From contig JAIDPA010000200.1 of NCBI GenBank assembly GCA_029062985.1, forward strand, positions 1 to 41,199: a DNA stretch of 41,199 nt. Reading direction: 5' to 3'. Positions 1 to 7,452 of the stretch are shown here, piece by piece (the stretch's first letter is position 1; every line of letters begins with the position of its first letter). Both the position numbers and the translations under genes were made by a program. The DNA comes from Muribaculaceae bacterium. GTDB lineage: Bacteria > Bacteroidota > Bacteroidia > Bacteroidales > Muribaculaceae. The notes under the pieces were generated by a model. It made no database searches. It was not told the origin of the DNA and saw only the letters and a list, made by a program, of their open reading frames with translations.

Positions 1-39
1 CCCGAAAAAGGGTAACAGAATGAGAAAATTTTGTTTCAT
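1..39 (-). CDS. N-terminus of a probable secreted or membrane protein (cut by window edge)
   Basis: Read on the minus strand from the ATG at 39-37, the 13 visible codons give MKQNFLILLPFFG. This looks like the start of a signal peptide: one lysine followed by a hydrophobic stretch. A matching promoter lies about 30 bases upstream of the start (70-100), which supports a real gene rather than a chance frame. The protein is downstream of, and in the same direction as, the TPR-HTH gene, with about 93 bases between that gene's stop and this start. The function cannot be told from 13 residues. Confidence 0.55.
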   Translation of the reverse strand, partial: MKQNFLILLPFFG

Positions 40-69
40 ATCGGTATAGATTACGATTATTGACAAGTG

Positions 70-100
70 CAAAGTTATGATACATGTCGGTGTAAAACAA
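70..100 (-). promoter_or_regulatory. Bacteroidetes-type promoter for the gene leaving the left edge
   Basis: On the minus strand a perfect -7 box TAACTTTG (70-77) lies 20 bases from a TTG (98-100). This fits the primary sigma factor consensus of Bacteroidetes (TTTG/TTG, 19-21 bases, TAnnTTTG). Transcription would begin near 65, giving a leader of roughly 25 bases before the ATG at 39. Confidence 0.6.
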
Positions 101-132
101 TTTTTATTACGTTTGCTGGAAATTTAAGCTTA

Positions 133-1923
133 TCAGAGAGATTGAATGATGATATCAATGAGTTTTGTTCCGACATTCTTCTGGAATATCTTTCTTGATA
201 TATCTCCTCTCTGTTTGGAAATAGTGCCCGGTTTTACATTTAGTAGGCAGCTTATTTCCTTGGGTCGGAAGTGGCATCTGATCAGTAAGGCTACTCTGTA
301 CTCTGCCTCGTTTATACTATTGTCAGAAAGTAATGAAAGATTATCCCTGAAATCAGGAGAATATCTCATCACTTCCTGTTCAAGATATTGCCAGTCGACG
401 GATGTCAATTCGTTTTTGACAATATTATCCTTAAACCTATTTAAAATCTCCGAAGACTCTAACGGTATCTCAATCCTTTTATCCTTGACCTCTCCGTTGA
501 TGACAGGCATCAGACGTTTTTTCAATTTTTCAATTTTCTCTATCCTATATTTCTCTTCTTCGGAAATATTGTCGTTTACACAAGGAGGATGATTATCCTG
601 ACCATTAGCTGGATCAGGGCAGGATGCTTCTTCCGTATGCGAGATGTCTTGGGTAGGAGTATCTGGATGGTCTATATTCTGAGCTGCCAATATTTTGTCG
701 GAATTGCGGTCCGTAAGATCAAGAATTGTATTCTGAAGCAGTATACGCCTTCGATTATTAATCCTTTCCCGAATAAGAAGTAATATGATGAGAAGCAATA
801 TTATTAAAGTCGCTATCCATAAAAGCCATTCCCATCTTTCAGATAAAATCTCCGCCTCCCTACGCTTTTTTTCGTGAACTGAATAATTGTATAGTGATTG
901 TTGATGCTGACTCTGAAGAAAATCCCGCCGGGAATAGTGTGTGTTAAGTTCTTCGGCATACTGAAAGACATAACTGTTGGCTGAATCGGGAGAGATATAA
1001 TCCTTAAGAGCAGGATCCAGAAGAATACGGAAAGCAGCAGGTCTGTTAGGAAAATCTTTAAAATTCAGTAGACTATCGGCATATTGGAATGCTTTCGGAA
1101 AATCGCCGGATTTAAGACATACTTCAGCAGCTGCCTGGAGATAAAGAGGTTCAGCTACGAAATCAACACTTTGCCGGATATTGCGAAGATAATCACGGGC
1201 TCTCACAATATTTCCTTGCCGCGCATTGATCATGGCTATCTGAATATCTATTGTTAGAGAATCGGGAGAAGGATGACTTTTAGAATAAGATTTTGCTTTC
1301 AGGAAATAGGTAAGAGCCTCCCCATATTCCTGACGGTTCATCTTGGAATTTCCTAATAATTCATAGATAATCTGGAGAAAATATGAATCATTTAGATCGG
1401 TGGCTAAAACTATACCTTTCTGCAGAACGCTGTCGGCACTTGAATAGAGAAATTGATTAATTAAAGAGTAACCAAGATGATATGACACTCTAAGACGCAG
1501 AGGATTATAAGAGGAGTCATCAGGGATGGACAACAGACTCTGTTCATACCATTTTGAAGAAGTCGGCACATCCCCCAAATCGGCGTACACTCTTCCGGCA
1601 TAATACAGCGCTTCGGGATAGAGACCACGGTCCTGATGTTTTCTCTCAAAGTCGACCACGGCGAGTATGAGTGAATCGGAAGTGTGGGTGACGTACATCT
1701 TGTCGTCAGCCTTGATTTTGAGGAGGCTGAGCAGGTTACGGTCTCCTTCGGAGAGGGAGGCAGGGGAGAGGGAATTGAGTATTCGGGCAGCCTCCCCGAC
1801 GGAATCGGGGTGATTCTGTAGGAGTTCCTGAGCGTGTCTGAGCTCAGGATTTGAAACGGGGTCGGATGAGCAAGCCGTCAGCAAAAGGATGAGAGGCAAT
1901 ATAAGGAAATATTTCAGAGACAT
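133..1923 (-). CDS. Lipoprotein-type TPR protein with one membrane span and C-terminal HTH (likely transcription regulator)
   Basis: A 596-residue protein. The start is taken at MSLKYFL, because only from there is a proper lipoprotein signal seen: a hydrophobic run ending in the lipobox LTAC, then SSDP. The in-frame start 14 codons upstream would bury this signal. Residues about 25-350 are helical TPR-like repeats (for example ALYYAGRVYADLGDVPTSSK). A strong membrane span rich in L and I lies near 363-383, followed by a basic RERINNRRR stop-transfer. A charged linker leads to a C-terminal helix-turn-helix of the LuxR/sigma-4 type near 540-586 (RPKEISCLLNVKPGTISKQR). The architecture suggests a periplasmic TPR sensor joined across the inner membrane to a cytoplasmic DNA-binding domain. 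Such TPR-HTH proteins are common in Bacteroidota, but their targets are mostly unknown. The gene has its own promoter at 2037-2067. Confidence 0.8.
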   Translation of the reverse strand: MSLKYFLILPLILLLTACSSDPVSNPELRHAQELLQNHPDSVGEAARILNSLSPASLSEGDRNLLSLLKIKADDKMYVTHTSDSLILAVVDFERKHQDRGLYPEALYYAGRVYADLGDVPTSSKWYEQSLLSIPDDSSYNPLRLRVSYHLGYSLINQFLYSSADSVLQKGIVLATDLNDSYFLQIIYELLGNSKMNRQEYGEALTYFLKAKSYSKSHPSPDSLTIDIQIAMINARQGNIVRARDYLRNIRQSVDFVAEPLYLQAAAEVCLKSGDFPKAFQYADSLLNFKDFPNRPAAFRILLDPALKDYISPDSANSYVFQYAEELNTHYSRRDFLQSQHQQSLYNYSVHEKKRREAEILSERWEWLLWIATLIILLLIILLLIRERINNRRRILLQNTILDLTDRNSDKILAAQNIDHPDTPTQDISHTEEASCPDPANGQDNHPPCVNDNISEEEKYRIEKIEKLKKRLMPVINGEVKDKRIEIPLESSEILNRFKDNIVKNELTSVDWQYLEQEVMRYSPDFRDNLSLLSDNSINEAEYRVALLIRCHFRPKEISCLLNVKPGTISKQRGDISRKIFQKNVGTKLIDIIIQSL

Positions 1924-1927
1924 CTGC

Positions 1928-1987
1928 TTTTTTAAATTGAAAAGTAATACAGGCTCGAGGCTCAAGGCTCGAGGTGTTAGGCTCGGG
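1928..1987. repeat. GGCTY-rich repeat module, copy A (leader of the TPR-HTH gene)
   Basis: The segment begins with TTTTAAATTGAAAAGTAATA and runs into short units of the form AGGCTCGAGGCTCAAGG. A second copy with the same order lies at 2077-2125. Copy A sits in the predicted 5' leader of the TPR-HTH gene, directly against its start codon. It is non-coding as far as can be seen. Confidence 0.6.
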
Positions 1988-2036
1988 TGGTTGGGTCATT
2001 ACGTTCACCTTGCCTTCTATGATTCTCTATTTTCTG

Positions 2037-2067
2037 CAAATATAGCCAAAATATCCGATAGAAACAA
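2037..2067 (-). promoter_or_regulatory. Promoter of the TPR-HTH gene
   Basis: On the minus strand the -7 box TATATTTG (2037-2044) fits TAnnTTTG and lies 20 bases from a TTG at 2065-2067. Transcription would start near 2031, giving a leader of about 105 bases that contains repeat copy A. The promoter lies between the two repeat copies. Confidence 0.55.
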
Positions 2068-2076
2068 CTGCAGGCC

Positions 2077-2125
2077 TTTTAAATTGAAAGTTGTAATAGG
2101 CTTTAGGCTTTAGGCTCAAGGCTCC
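2077..2125. repeat. GGCTY-rich repeat module, copy B
   Basis: It matches copy A (1928-1987) in order and sense: TTTTAAATTGAAAGT, TAATA, then tandem GGCTTTA/GGCTCAAGG units. The two copies are about 150 bases apart and flank the predicted promoter of the TPR-HTH gene. A degenerate relative in the opposite sense is at 7424-7452. Confidence 0.6.
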
Positions 2126-2158
2126 CCGGGGAGGGAGGTTGTCCCCAACCTCCCGGGG
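2124..2158. other. GC-rich stem-loop in the spacer upstream of the TPR-HTH gene
   Basis: GGGAGGTTG (2133-2141) pairs perfectly with CAACCTCCC (2146-2154) around a TCCC loop. The flanking CCCC (2124-2127) and GGGG (2155-2158) can extend the stem across a bulge. There is no T tract on either side, so it is not a classical terminator. It could still stop or process read-through from the SRP/tRNA unit on the minus strand, or be a mobile palindromic repeat. Confidence 0.45.
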
Positions 2159-2274
2159 CGGCAAAATGGTAATTTCCGCTGAAATTAAAGCCGTCCGTAA
2201 TGAGAAAGAATAAAAAAACGGCATGCTTTCACAAACACGCCGCCAAAACAAAATTATGAAAAACATTCAACGCT

Positions 2275-2290
2275 ATGCTGCAAGCAGCAT
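2275..2290 (-). terminator. Possible terminator hairpin after tRNA-Thr
   Basis: A perfect palindrome ATGCTGC-AA-GCAGCAT begins five bases past the 3' end of the tRNA on the minus strand. A TTTTT run follows only about 11 bases further on. It may act as a weak terminator or processing signal for the SRP-tRNA transcript. Confidence 0.35.
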
Positions 2291-2294
2291 TTTG

Positions 2295-2368
2295 AGCCTC
2301 TTGTCGGATTCGAACCAACGACCCCGAGATTACAAATCACGTGCTCTGGCCAACTGAGCTAAAGAGGC
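2295..2368 (-). tRNA. tRNA-Thr (anticodon UGU)
   Basis: The minus strand folds as a cloverleaf. The acceptor GCCTCTT pairs with AAGAGGC, the D stem is GCTC/GAGC, the anticodon loop is TTTGTAA with TGT at 34-36 (2332-2334), and the T arm is GTTGG-TTCGAAT-CCGAC. The anticodon stem CGTGA/TCTCG has one T-T mismatch at its third pair. CCA is not encoded. The tRNA starts only about 5 bases after the SRP RNA, so the two are probably cut from one transcript. Confidence 0.93.
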
Positions 2369-2373
2369 AAGAA

Positions 2374-2469
2374 GGGCGAGCGATCTACATCGCACAGCTC
2401 AACCCACTACCCTTGCTTCGGTCAAGACCTGGGGGATTCATGGGGAGCAAGTCGTGCAGGACTCACCCG
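2374..2469 (-). ncRNA. ffs: Signal recognition particle RNA (small bacterial 4.5S type)
   Basis: The minus strand shows the conserved SRP apex CCAGGTC-TTGA-CCGAAGCAAGG, which matches the Ffh-binding pattern AGGTC...GAAGCA. The rest pairs as a long hairpin: terminal GGGTGAG with CTCGCCC, then GCAC with GTGC, GCTC with GAGC, CCCAT with GTGGG, and CCC with GGG. The length of about 96 bases fits the short SRP RNA without an Alu domain. It binds Ffh and acts in co-translational membrane targeting. The predicted start, just after the -7 box, coincides with the base of the hairpin. Identification rests on motif and folding, not on a database search. Confidence 0.85.
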
Positions 2470-2473
2470 ACTG

Positions 2474-2504
2474 CAAAATTACAACTTTTTCACTAACTGA
2501 CAAA
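2474..2504 (-). promoter_or_regulatory. Promoter of the SRP RNA / tRNA-Thr unit
   Basis: On the minus strand TTTG (2501-2504) and the -7 box TAATTTTG (2474-2481) are separated by 19 bases, an excellent match to the Bacteroidetes consensus. The start is expected near 2470-2468, exactly where the SRP hairpin begins. Confidence 0.75.
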
Positions 2505-2544
2505 ATATTTTCTCTATTTTTTTGTCCTCTACAAACAATCAAGC

Positions 2545-2575
2545 GGACAATTCTCAGATTTTCAAAGAATTGCCC
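2545..2575 (-). terminator. Likely terminator after the glycosidase gene
   Basis: On the minus strand GGGCAATTCT pairs with AGAATTGTCC (10 pairs including one G-U) around an 11-base loop. It starts 38 bases after the glycosidase stop and is followed by a T-rich stretch (GCTTGATTGTTTGT). It would separate the long operon from the SRP promoter at 2474-2504. Confidence 0.5.
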
Positions 2576-2612
2576 GCCCCTATTTATTATTACTTTTCTG
2601 ACGATGCAGTGC

Positions 2613-4940
2613 CTATTCCGAAACCTTTTCTATCATAAACCCGTCTATCAGGGCATGATTGGTGTCAAGATTCATATTGGCATCTTCAGGATTATACACA
2701 AGCTGCAGCTTATGTTCGCCGGGCGCCAGACGCACTCTGACAGTGTTGCTCATCCCCCAGTCGTCCCAGTTACCCACGCCGCGCTGCGGCATCACTATCG
2801 TACCGACATCGACTCCGTCGACATACAGACTTCTGATGGCTGCCTTATTCTCAGTGTTGACGGGACCATTGCCGTTGGCATATCTGAAACTGATGGTATA
2901 GACACCCTCCGGCATGACTGTCTCCTTCTGTTCAAAAACGGCTTCCGCCGGTCCGCTATTCTTATCAGACTCAACAAACCCTGCTCCATAGAAGCCCTCG
3001 ACAGGCGTTTCCGGAGCGTAAGAGACCTCTTTTGAACCTATGGCAGTGGTTTCCCCGTTCATCTCCCAGAAACGGCTTGTACGGTTGCTTAAAGGCTCGG
3101 AGGCGAAACTCTGGGTGCCGTCAGCTGCCACACCTATCACCTGCCACTCTCCTTCCTCGAGCGCGCGCCATGAAGTCTGACGGGTCCTGCCGACCTCCTT
3201 GCCATCACGCAAGACGATATACTCGGCTATATACTCAAGAGGATTCCATTGAAGAAGATTATTGACCGGCACTCCCGGTTCGTTCACACGGCTGTCAAAT
3301 GAAAGGCGCACGTCGGGTGTCCACGGTGCCTTGGCATTATTGACATGATTCACCTTCATCGGAGCAATCGGCTCATTATTCATCTCCACAACTATGTCGC
3401 CGCCGTTCTTCAGCAGTTTTGCCGGAATGACCTTCCCCTTCTCCGGATAATATGATTTGCCATTGAGCGTAATCCCCTTCACCTTGTCGCCAAAGCCCTT
3501 CACCGTGATGTTAAGACGCGCTCCGCGGTATGGGAAATTGGAGAGAGTACGGTCGCCTCCGAACACTTCCGGGACAAACGGCTCTATCCTCAGACCGTCC
3601 TTCTCGAAATGTATGCCGAAAAGAATCTGATTCGTCAGGGCAATATTTCCGGCAAGACTCCAGAGCATGTTTGAGGAATTAAGCTCCGTGAAATAGTCAC
3701 CGTTGTCAAGATTGAAGTTTTCTTTGTTTGTCGCGAAAAGAGCTGCCGGACGAATGATGCTTCCGATACCTTCCACCACTCCCTGCTCGTTTCCTGCCTT
3801 TGCCTGGGCAAGCGCCCAATACGAACCCACGAAGGGCCAGAGAGCATTGTTATGATAGTTGGGCATATCGGCTATCTGCGGATAGAAGATTGCAGGTCCG
3901 AACTTGGTGGTCGGATTATTCTCCGAGATGGATTTCTGCTTGTCGGCAGGAGCGATGTCATAGAGAATAGACAGAGCTTCGCCGAGGGTCTCGGCGCGAG
4001 GATTCAGAATCTTATTGTCGCGTCCGTAGGTGTACATTCCGTAGTAACCCTTGTCAGCCATCCAGAAAGTTTTGTCAATAGCAGCCGAAAGTTCCTCCGA
4101 TGCTTTCTTCAGCATGGCAGCCTCTTTCTTCTTGCCGAGCACTTCTGCCATCTCGGAAGCACATTTGAGGGCAGCGGCATAAAGCACATTAGTGCCCATA
4201 GCCTCGCTCTGCGAAATGTCGGCAGTCTGCATCCATTTCGGATAGCTCTGCTCACGCCAGTCGATGAAGGAGGTCTCCCCTTTCACGAGTCCCTTCTCAC
4301 TGACCACAGTCTTCATATCTTTTGCTATGGAGCGAATCACGACAGGATATACCGTCTCCAGCCATTTCTTATCACCGGTCACTTTATAAATCTCCCATGC
4401 CGCTACGGTCCATATCATACGGTCGGTCGAAATAGGCCATGCGCCACCCGACCCGGTGTCCTGGATTATCTGTCCTTCGGGGTTAATCTTCTTGAGAAGG
4501 GATATCATTGAAGCCTCCGGCTGGAGGGCAGCCATGGAGAGAATTATTGAATAGCTGACGTCGCGTGTCCACACTCCTGCCCATTCCTTTCCGGTGCGCA
4601 AGGTCGTGTCGGGCTCTACAGCATTGACCATCTCGTCAAGCCCCATGTTATAGACAGCCTCCATAAGAGGATTTCCTCCGGACACCTTCGGATAAGCAGA
4701 AAGGTCGTTCTTGCGTTTCCATGTCTGTTCTACGGGCATGAAATAGCCGGGACGCCCTTTATACGTGCTCCTGATTTCCTCAGGACTGACTGCCCATGCC
4801 TTAAACTCGTCCTGATATAATGTGTCGCCCTTCCACATATAAGCATCAGTCTGCACGACCGTCTTATCCTGAGCGACGACGTTGGCTCCTCCGAGGAGCG
4901 TCATTCCGCCTAAAATGGCAGCAATGTGTCTACGATTCAT
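2613..4940 (-). CDS. Secreted six-hairpin (alpha/alpha)6 glycosidase with C-terminal beta domains
   Basis: A 775-residue protein with an N-terminal signal peptide (MNRRHIAAILGGM, cleavage likely after VVAQ near 23). Residues about 90-460 look like an (alpha/alpha)6 toroid of the six-hairpin glycosidase superfamily: EWAGVWTRDVSYS with the WTRD pattern, GGAWPISTDRMIW, FIDWREQSYPKW, and NGDYFTELNSSNMLWSLAG. A short beta region follows (470-525), then an Fn3-like segment near 540-620 and a carbohydrate-binding, galactose-binding-like beta sandwich at about 640-775 (EGVYTISFRYANGNG, ending in HALIDGFMIEKV). It probably cleaves an oligosaccharide in the periplasm or outside the cell. The GH family (rhamnosidase-like, GH63-like or another) and the catalytic acids cannot be fixed from the sequence alone. 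It begins 18 bases after the rnr stop, so it is likely co-transcribed. No SusC/SusD pair is nearby. Confidence 0.75.
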   Translation of the reverse strand: MNRRHIAAILGGMTLLGGANVVAQDKTVVQTDAYMWKGDTLYQDEFKAWAVSPEEIRSTYKGRPGYFMPVEQTWKRKNDLSAYPKVSGGNPLMEAVYNMGLDEMVNAVEPDTTLRTGKEWAGVWTRDVSYSIILSMAALQPEASMISLLKKINPEGQIIQDTGSGGAWPISTDRMIWTVAAWEIYKVTGDKKWLETVYPVVIRSIAKDMKTVVSEKGLVKGETSFIDWREQSYPKWMQTADISQSEAMGTNVLYAAALKCASEMAEVLGKKKEAAMLKKASEELSAAIDKTFWMADKGYYGMYTYGRDNKILNPRAETLGEALSILYDIAPADKQKSISENNPTTKFGPAIFYPQIADMPNYHNNALWPFVGSYWALAQAKAGNEQGVVEGIGSIIRPAALFATNKENFNLDNGDYFTELNSSNMLWSLAGNIALTNQILFGIHFEKDGLRIEPFVPEVFGGDRTLSNFPYRGARLNITVKGFGDKVKGITLNGKSYYPEKGKVIPAKLLKNGGDIVVEMNNEPIAPMKVNHVNNAKAPWTPDVRLSFDSRVNEPGVPVNNLLQWNPLEYIAEYIVLRDGKEVGRTRQTSWRALEEGEWQVIGVAADGTQSFASEPLSNRTSRFWEMNGETTAIGSKEVSYAPETPVEGFYGAGFVESDKNSGPAEAVFEQKETVMPEGVYTISFRYANGNGPVNTENKAAIRSLYVDGVDVGTIVMPQRGVGNWDDWGMSNTVRVRLAPGEHKLQLVYNPEDANMNLDTNHALIDGFMIEKVSE

Positions 4941-4958
4941 TTAGTATAGATTTTTTAG

Positions 4959-7262
4959 TTATCTTTCAGCTTTTCCCTTTTTGTCATCCTTCCTCTGACG
5001 TCGCTGATTTCCTCCGTGAGTGCGGTGTTTTTCTTTGCCACCAGACTTCCCTTTCGGTTCATGGCGCGGATTCTTACCCTTATGCTCAGGCAACGGACGG
5101 TTGGGATTGCCGTCGTCAGAGACAAGAGCGAAATCGAGCTGCTTGCGGTCAAGATCAGCACGCGCCACCTGGACCTTCACCTCGTCGCCGAGGGTGTATT
5201 TATTATGATGCCTGCGCCCTATCAGGCAGAAGTTTTTCTCATCGAAATCATAATAATCGTCAGCGAGGTCACGCACGGGGACAAGACCTTCACATTTGTT
5301 GTCGTTCAGCTCCACATAGAATCCCCATTCAGTGACACCTGAAATCACCCCGTCATAAATCTCGCCTAAACGGTCTTGCATATACTCCACCTGCTTGTAG
5401 CGTATGGAAGCTCTCTCGGCATTCGCAGCCAATTGCTCCATATCGGAGGAATGCTTGCATTGATCTTCAAGTTTCATCTTGTCGGCGCTCCTGGCTCCGT
5501 CGGCATACTTGGCAAGAAGACGATGCACCATCATGTCGGGGTAACGCCTGATTGGAGAAGTGAAGTGAGTGTAATAGTCAAGTGCGAGTCCGTAGTGGCC
5601 TACATTGTCGGTCGTATAGACAGCCTTCGCCATACTGCGTATAGCCAGCATGGCAAGCATATTCTCCTCTCCTTTCCCCTTGACATTCTTGAGAAGCTTG
5701 TTGACGCTCTGGTTGACTACTTTCGCACTTCCTTCTGTCTTCACCTTGTAGCCGAAGCGGCGTGCAATCTGGGAGAAATTTGTGATTTTCTCAGGATCCG
5801 GATTATCATGGACACGATAGACGAATGATTTCGCCTTCTTCCCTTTGGGAACTTTCCCGATGCTTTCAGCGACCGTCAGATTTGCAAGGAGCATAAACTC
5901 CTCGATGAGTTTGTTGGCATCTTTCGATTCCTTGAAATAGACACTGACGGGCTTTCCGTCTTTGTCAATCTCAAAACGCACTTCCGCGCGGTCAAATTCG
6001 AGAGCCCCCTCTTCATATCTGCGTTCGCGCAATTGCTTGGCAAGATTGTTCAGGGTAAGAACTTCGCGGACGTAGTCACCCTCTCCGGTCTCGATGATTT
6101 TCTGAGCTTCCTCATACGTGAATCGGCGGTCAGACTTAATCACGGTTCTGCCGATTCTGTAGTTGATGACGTTCGCTTTGTTGTCGAGCTCAAAGATTGC
6201 CGAGAAGGTCAGTTTCTCTTCGTTCGGACGCAGAGAGCATATACCGTTTGAAAGATGCTCCGGAAGCATCGGGATAGTGCGGTCGACAAGATAGACGCTT
6301 GTCGCACGCTCCTGCGCTTCCCTGTCGATTATGGAATTCGGGGTGACGTAATGGGTCACGTCGGCGATATGCACGCCGACCTCCCAGTTGCCGTTGGCAA
6401 GCTGACGGATGGAGAGCGCGTCATCGAAATCCTTTGCGTCGCGCGGGTCAATGGTGAATGTGGTGACGCCTCTGAAATCCTCACGTTTTGCCACCTCTTC
6501 TTCCGTAATGCCTGCGTCAATCTTTGCAGCTGCCTTCTCCACATTCTCCGGATATTTATAGGGAAGTCCGAACTCCGCGAGTATGGCATGCATCTCAGCA
6601 GTGTTCTCCCCTTTTCTTCCGAGAATATCGACCACTTCCCCACGCGGATTCATCTCCTCGTCGCGCCATTGTGTGATACGTGCGATTGCCTTGTCGCCGG
6701 TCTTTCCTCCCTTAAGTTTTGAACGCGGGATGATGATGTCGGCAGCCAGGAATTTGGAATCGGTCACGAGCGACGCATAATTCTTCTCGACGTTCAGGGT
6801 GCCTATGAAGACCTGGTCCTTCGGCTCTATGATTTCTATTACCTTTGCCTCCTGCTCGGCATCTTTCCTGTTGGCAGAAATTTCCACCCTGACCTTATCA
6901 CCGTTCAGGGCATGCATGGAGTTGCGTTCCGCCACCATAATGAGTGCATCATCTATCATGACTCCATTCTTGCCGTTGCTGCGTCTCACAAAAGTGCCGA
7001 TGTTTTCAGCCGTCTGGTTGGTATTGGCTTTATAGCGCCCTAAGTCTACCTCCAGAATTATTTCAGCTGCCACCATCTCGTCAAGCAGATTTATGACATC
7101 GTTGCGGTTTGCCGGATTTGTTGCGCCTACGCCGAATGCCACCTGTTTATAATTAAAAGCCTGCCGCTTCTCTTTCTGAAGAAACTGCAATATCTTTTCC
7201 TGAAGTTCTTTCTTTTTCATGCGGGGCACACGTGCCTCTTTGGTATTTTTTTCTTTTGCCAT
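4959..7262 (-). CDS. rnr: Ribonuclease R (3'-5' exoribonuclease)
   Basis: A 767-residue RNase II/R family enzyme that degrades structured RNA from the 3' end. The start is taken at MAKEKNTKEAR; the frame is open 22 codons further upstream, but that part runs through a stem-loop and is not protein-like. MKKKELQEK, 14 codons downstream, is an alternative. The order is: N-terminal helix-turn-helix-like segment (KKKELQEKILQFLQ), cold shock domains, the RNB catalytic domain with TIDPRDAKDFDDALS holding the metal-binding aspartates, then an S1 domain near 640-720 (IYDGVISGVTEWGFYVEL). The tail is rich in K, R and G (KGKSGGKEKHRTHGG), as is usual for RNase R. It lies between uvrC and the glycosidase in one minus-strand run. 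Confidence 0.95.
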   Translation of the reverse strand: MAKEKNTKEARVPRMKKKELQEKILQFLQKEKRQAFNYKQVAFGVGATNPANRNDVINLLDEMVAAEIILEVDLGRYKANTNQTAENIGTFVRRSNGKNGVMIDDALIMVAERNSMHALNGDKVRVEISANRKDAEQEAKVIEIIEPKDQVFIGTLNVEKNYASLVTDSKFLAADIIIPRSKLKGGKTGDKAIARITQWRDEEMNPRGEVVDILGRKGENTAEMHAILAEFGLPYKYPENVEKAAAKIDAGITEEEVAKREDFRGVTTFTIDPRDAKDFDDALSIRQLANGNWEVGVHIADVTHYVTPNSIIDREAQERATSVYLVDRTIPMLPEHLSNGICSLRPNEEKLTFSAIFELDNKANVINYRIGRTVIKSDRRFTYEEAQKIIETGEGDYVREVLTLNNLAKQLRERRYEEGALEFDRAEVRFEIDKDGKPVSVYFKESKDANKLIEEFMLLANLTVAESIGKVPKGKKAKSFVYRVHDNPDPEKITNFSQIARRFGYKVKTEGSAKVVNQSVNKLLKNVKGKGEENMLAMLAIRSMAKAVYTTDNVGHYGLALDYYTHFTSPIRRYPDMMVHRLLAKYADGARSADKMKLEDQCKHSSDMEQLAANAERASIRYKQVEYMQDRLGEIYDGVISGVTEWGFYVELNDNKCEGLVPVRDLADDYYDFDEKNFCLIGRRHHNKYTLGDEVKVQVARADLDRKQLDFALVSDDGNPNRPLPEHKGKNPRHEPKGKSGGKEKHRTHGGNQRRQRKDDKKGKAER

Positions 7263-7304
7263 AAGTGGTGAGATTTTTCTTTTCGTATTTACCTGATGTA
7301 TGTT

Positions 7305-7335
7305 CCCCGCCTGCTCACAATCTGCCAAGGCGGGG
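7305..7335. other. Stem-loop upstream of rnr
   Basis: CCCCGCCT (7305-7312) pairs perfectly with AGGCGGGG (7328-7335) around a 15-base loop. It lies about 43 bases upstream of the rnr start, between uvrC and rnr. No T tract follows on either strand. It may be an mRNA stability or processing element in the operon, or a leader structure. Confidence 0.4.
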
Positions 7336-7423
7336 CAAGACGCACCGCAGGCACGTCTCTTTCTATTATAACGTGCAAAGGGGCGTTTGTTCTTTTTCCC
7401 GCTTCAATATTTTTATTTTCGGA

Positions 7424-7452
7424 CCTTGAGCCTTGTGCCTTGAGGCTCGCGC
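7424..7452. repeat. Degenerate GGCTY-type repeat at the uvrC 3' end
   Basis: Units of CCTTGAG/CCTTGTG/CCTTGAGGCTCG run up to the uvrC stop. Read on the minus strand they give GAGCCTCAAGGCACAAGG, close to the GGCTCAAGG units at 1928-1987 and 2077-2125. It is non-coding and lies directly after the gene. Confidence 0.45.

Noticed and set aside
1461-1649. Small frame inside the TPR-HTH gene
   Set aside because: Shadow frame on the same strand, within a gene with clear lipobox and TPR pattern.
7263-7328. Upstream extension of rnr by 22 codons
   Set aside because: The segment overlaps a strong stem-loop and begins with a non-ATG codon; MAKEKNTKEAR is a better start.
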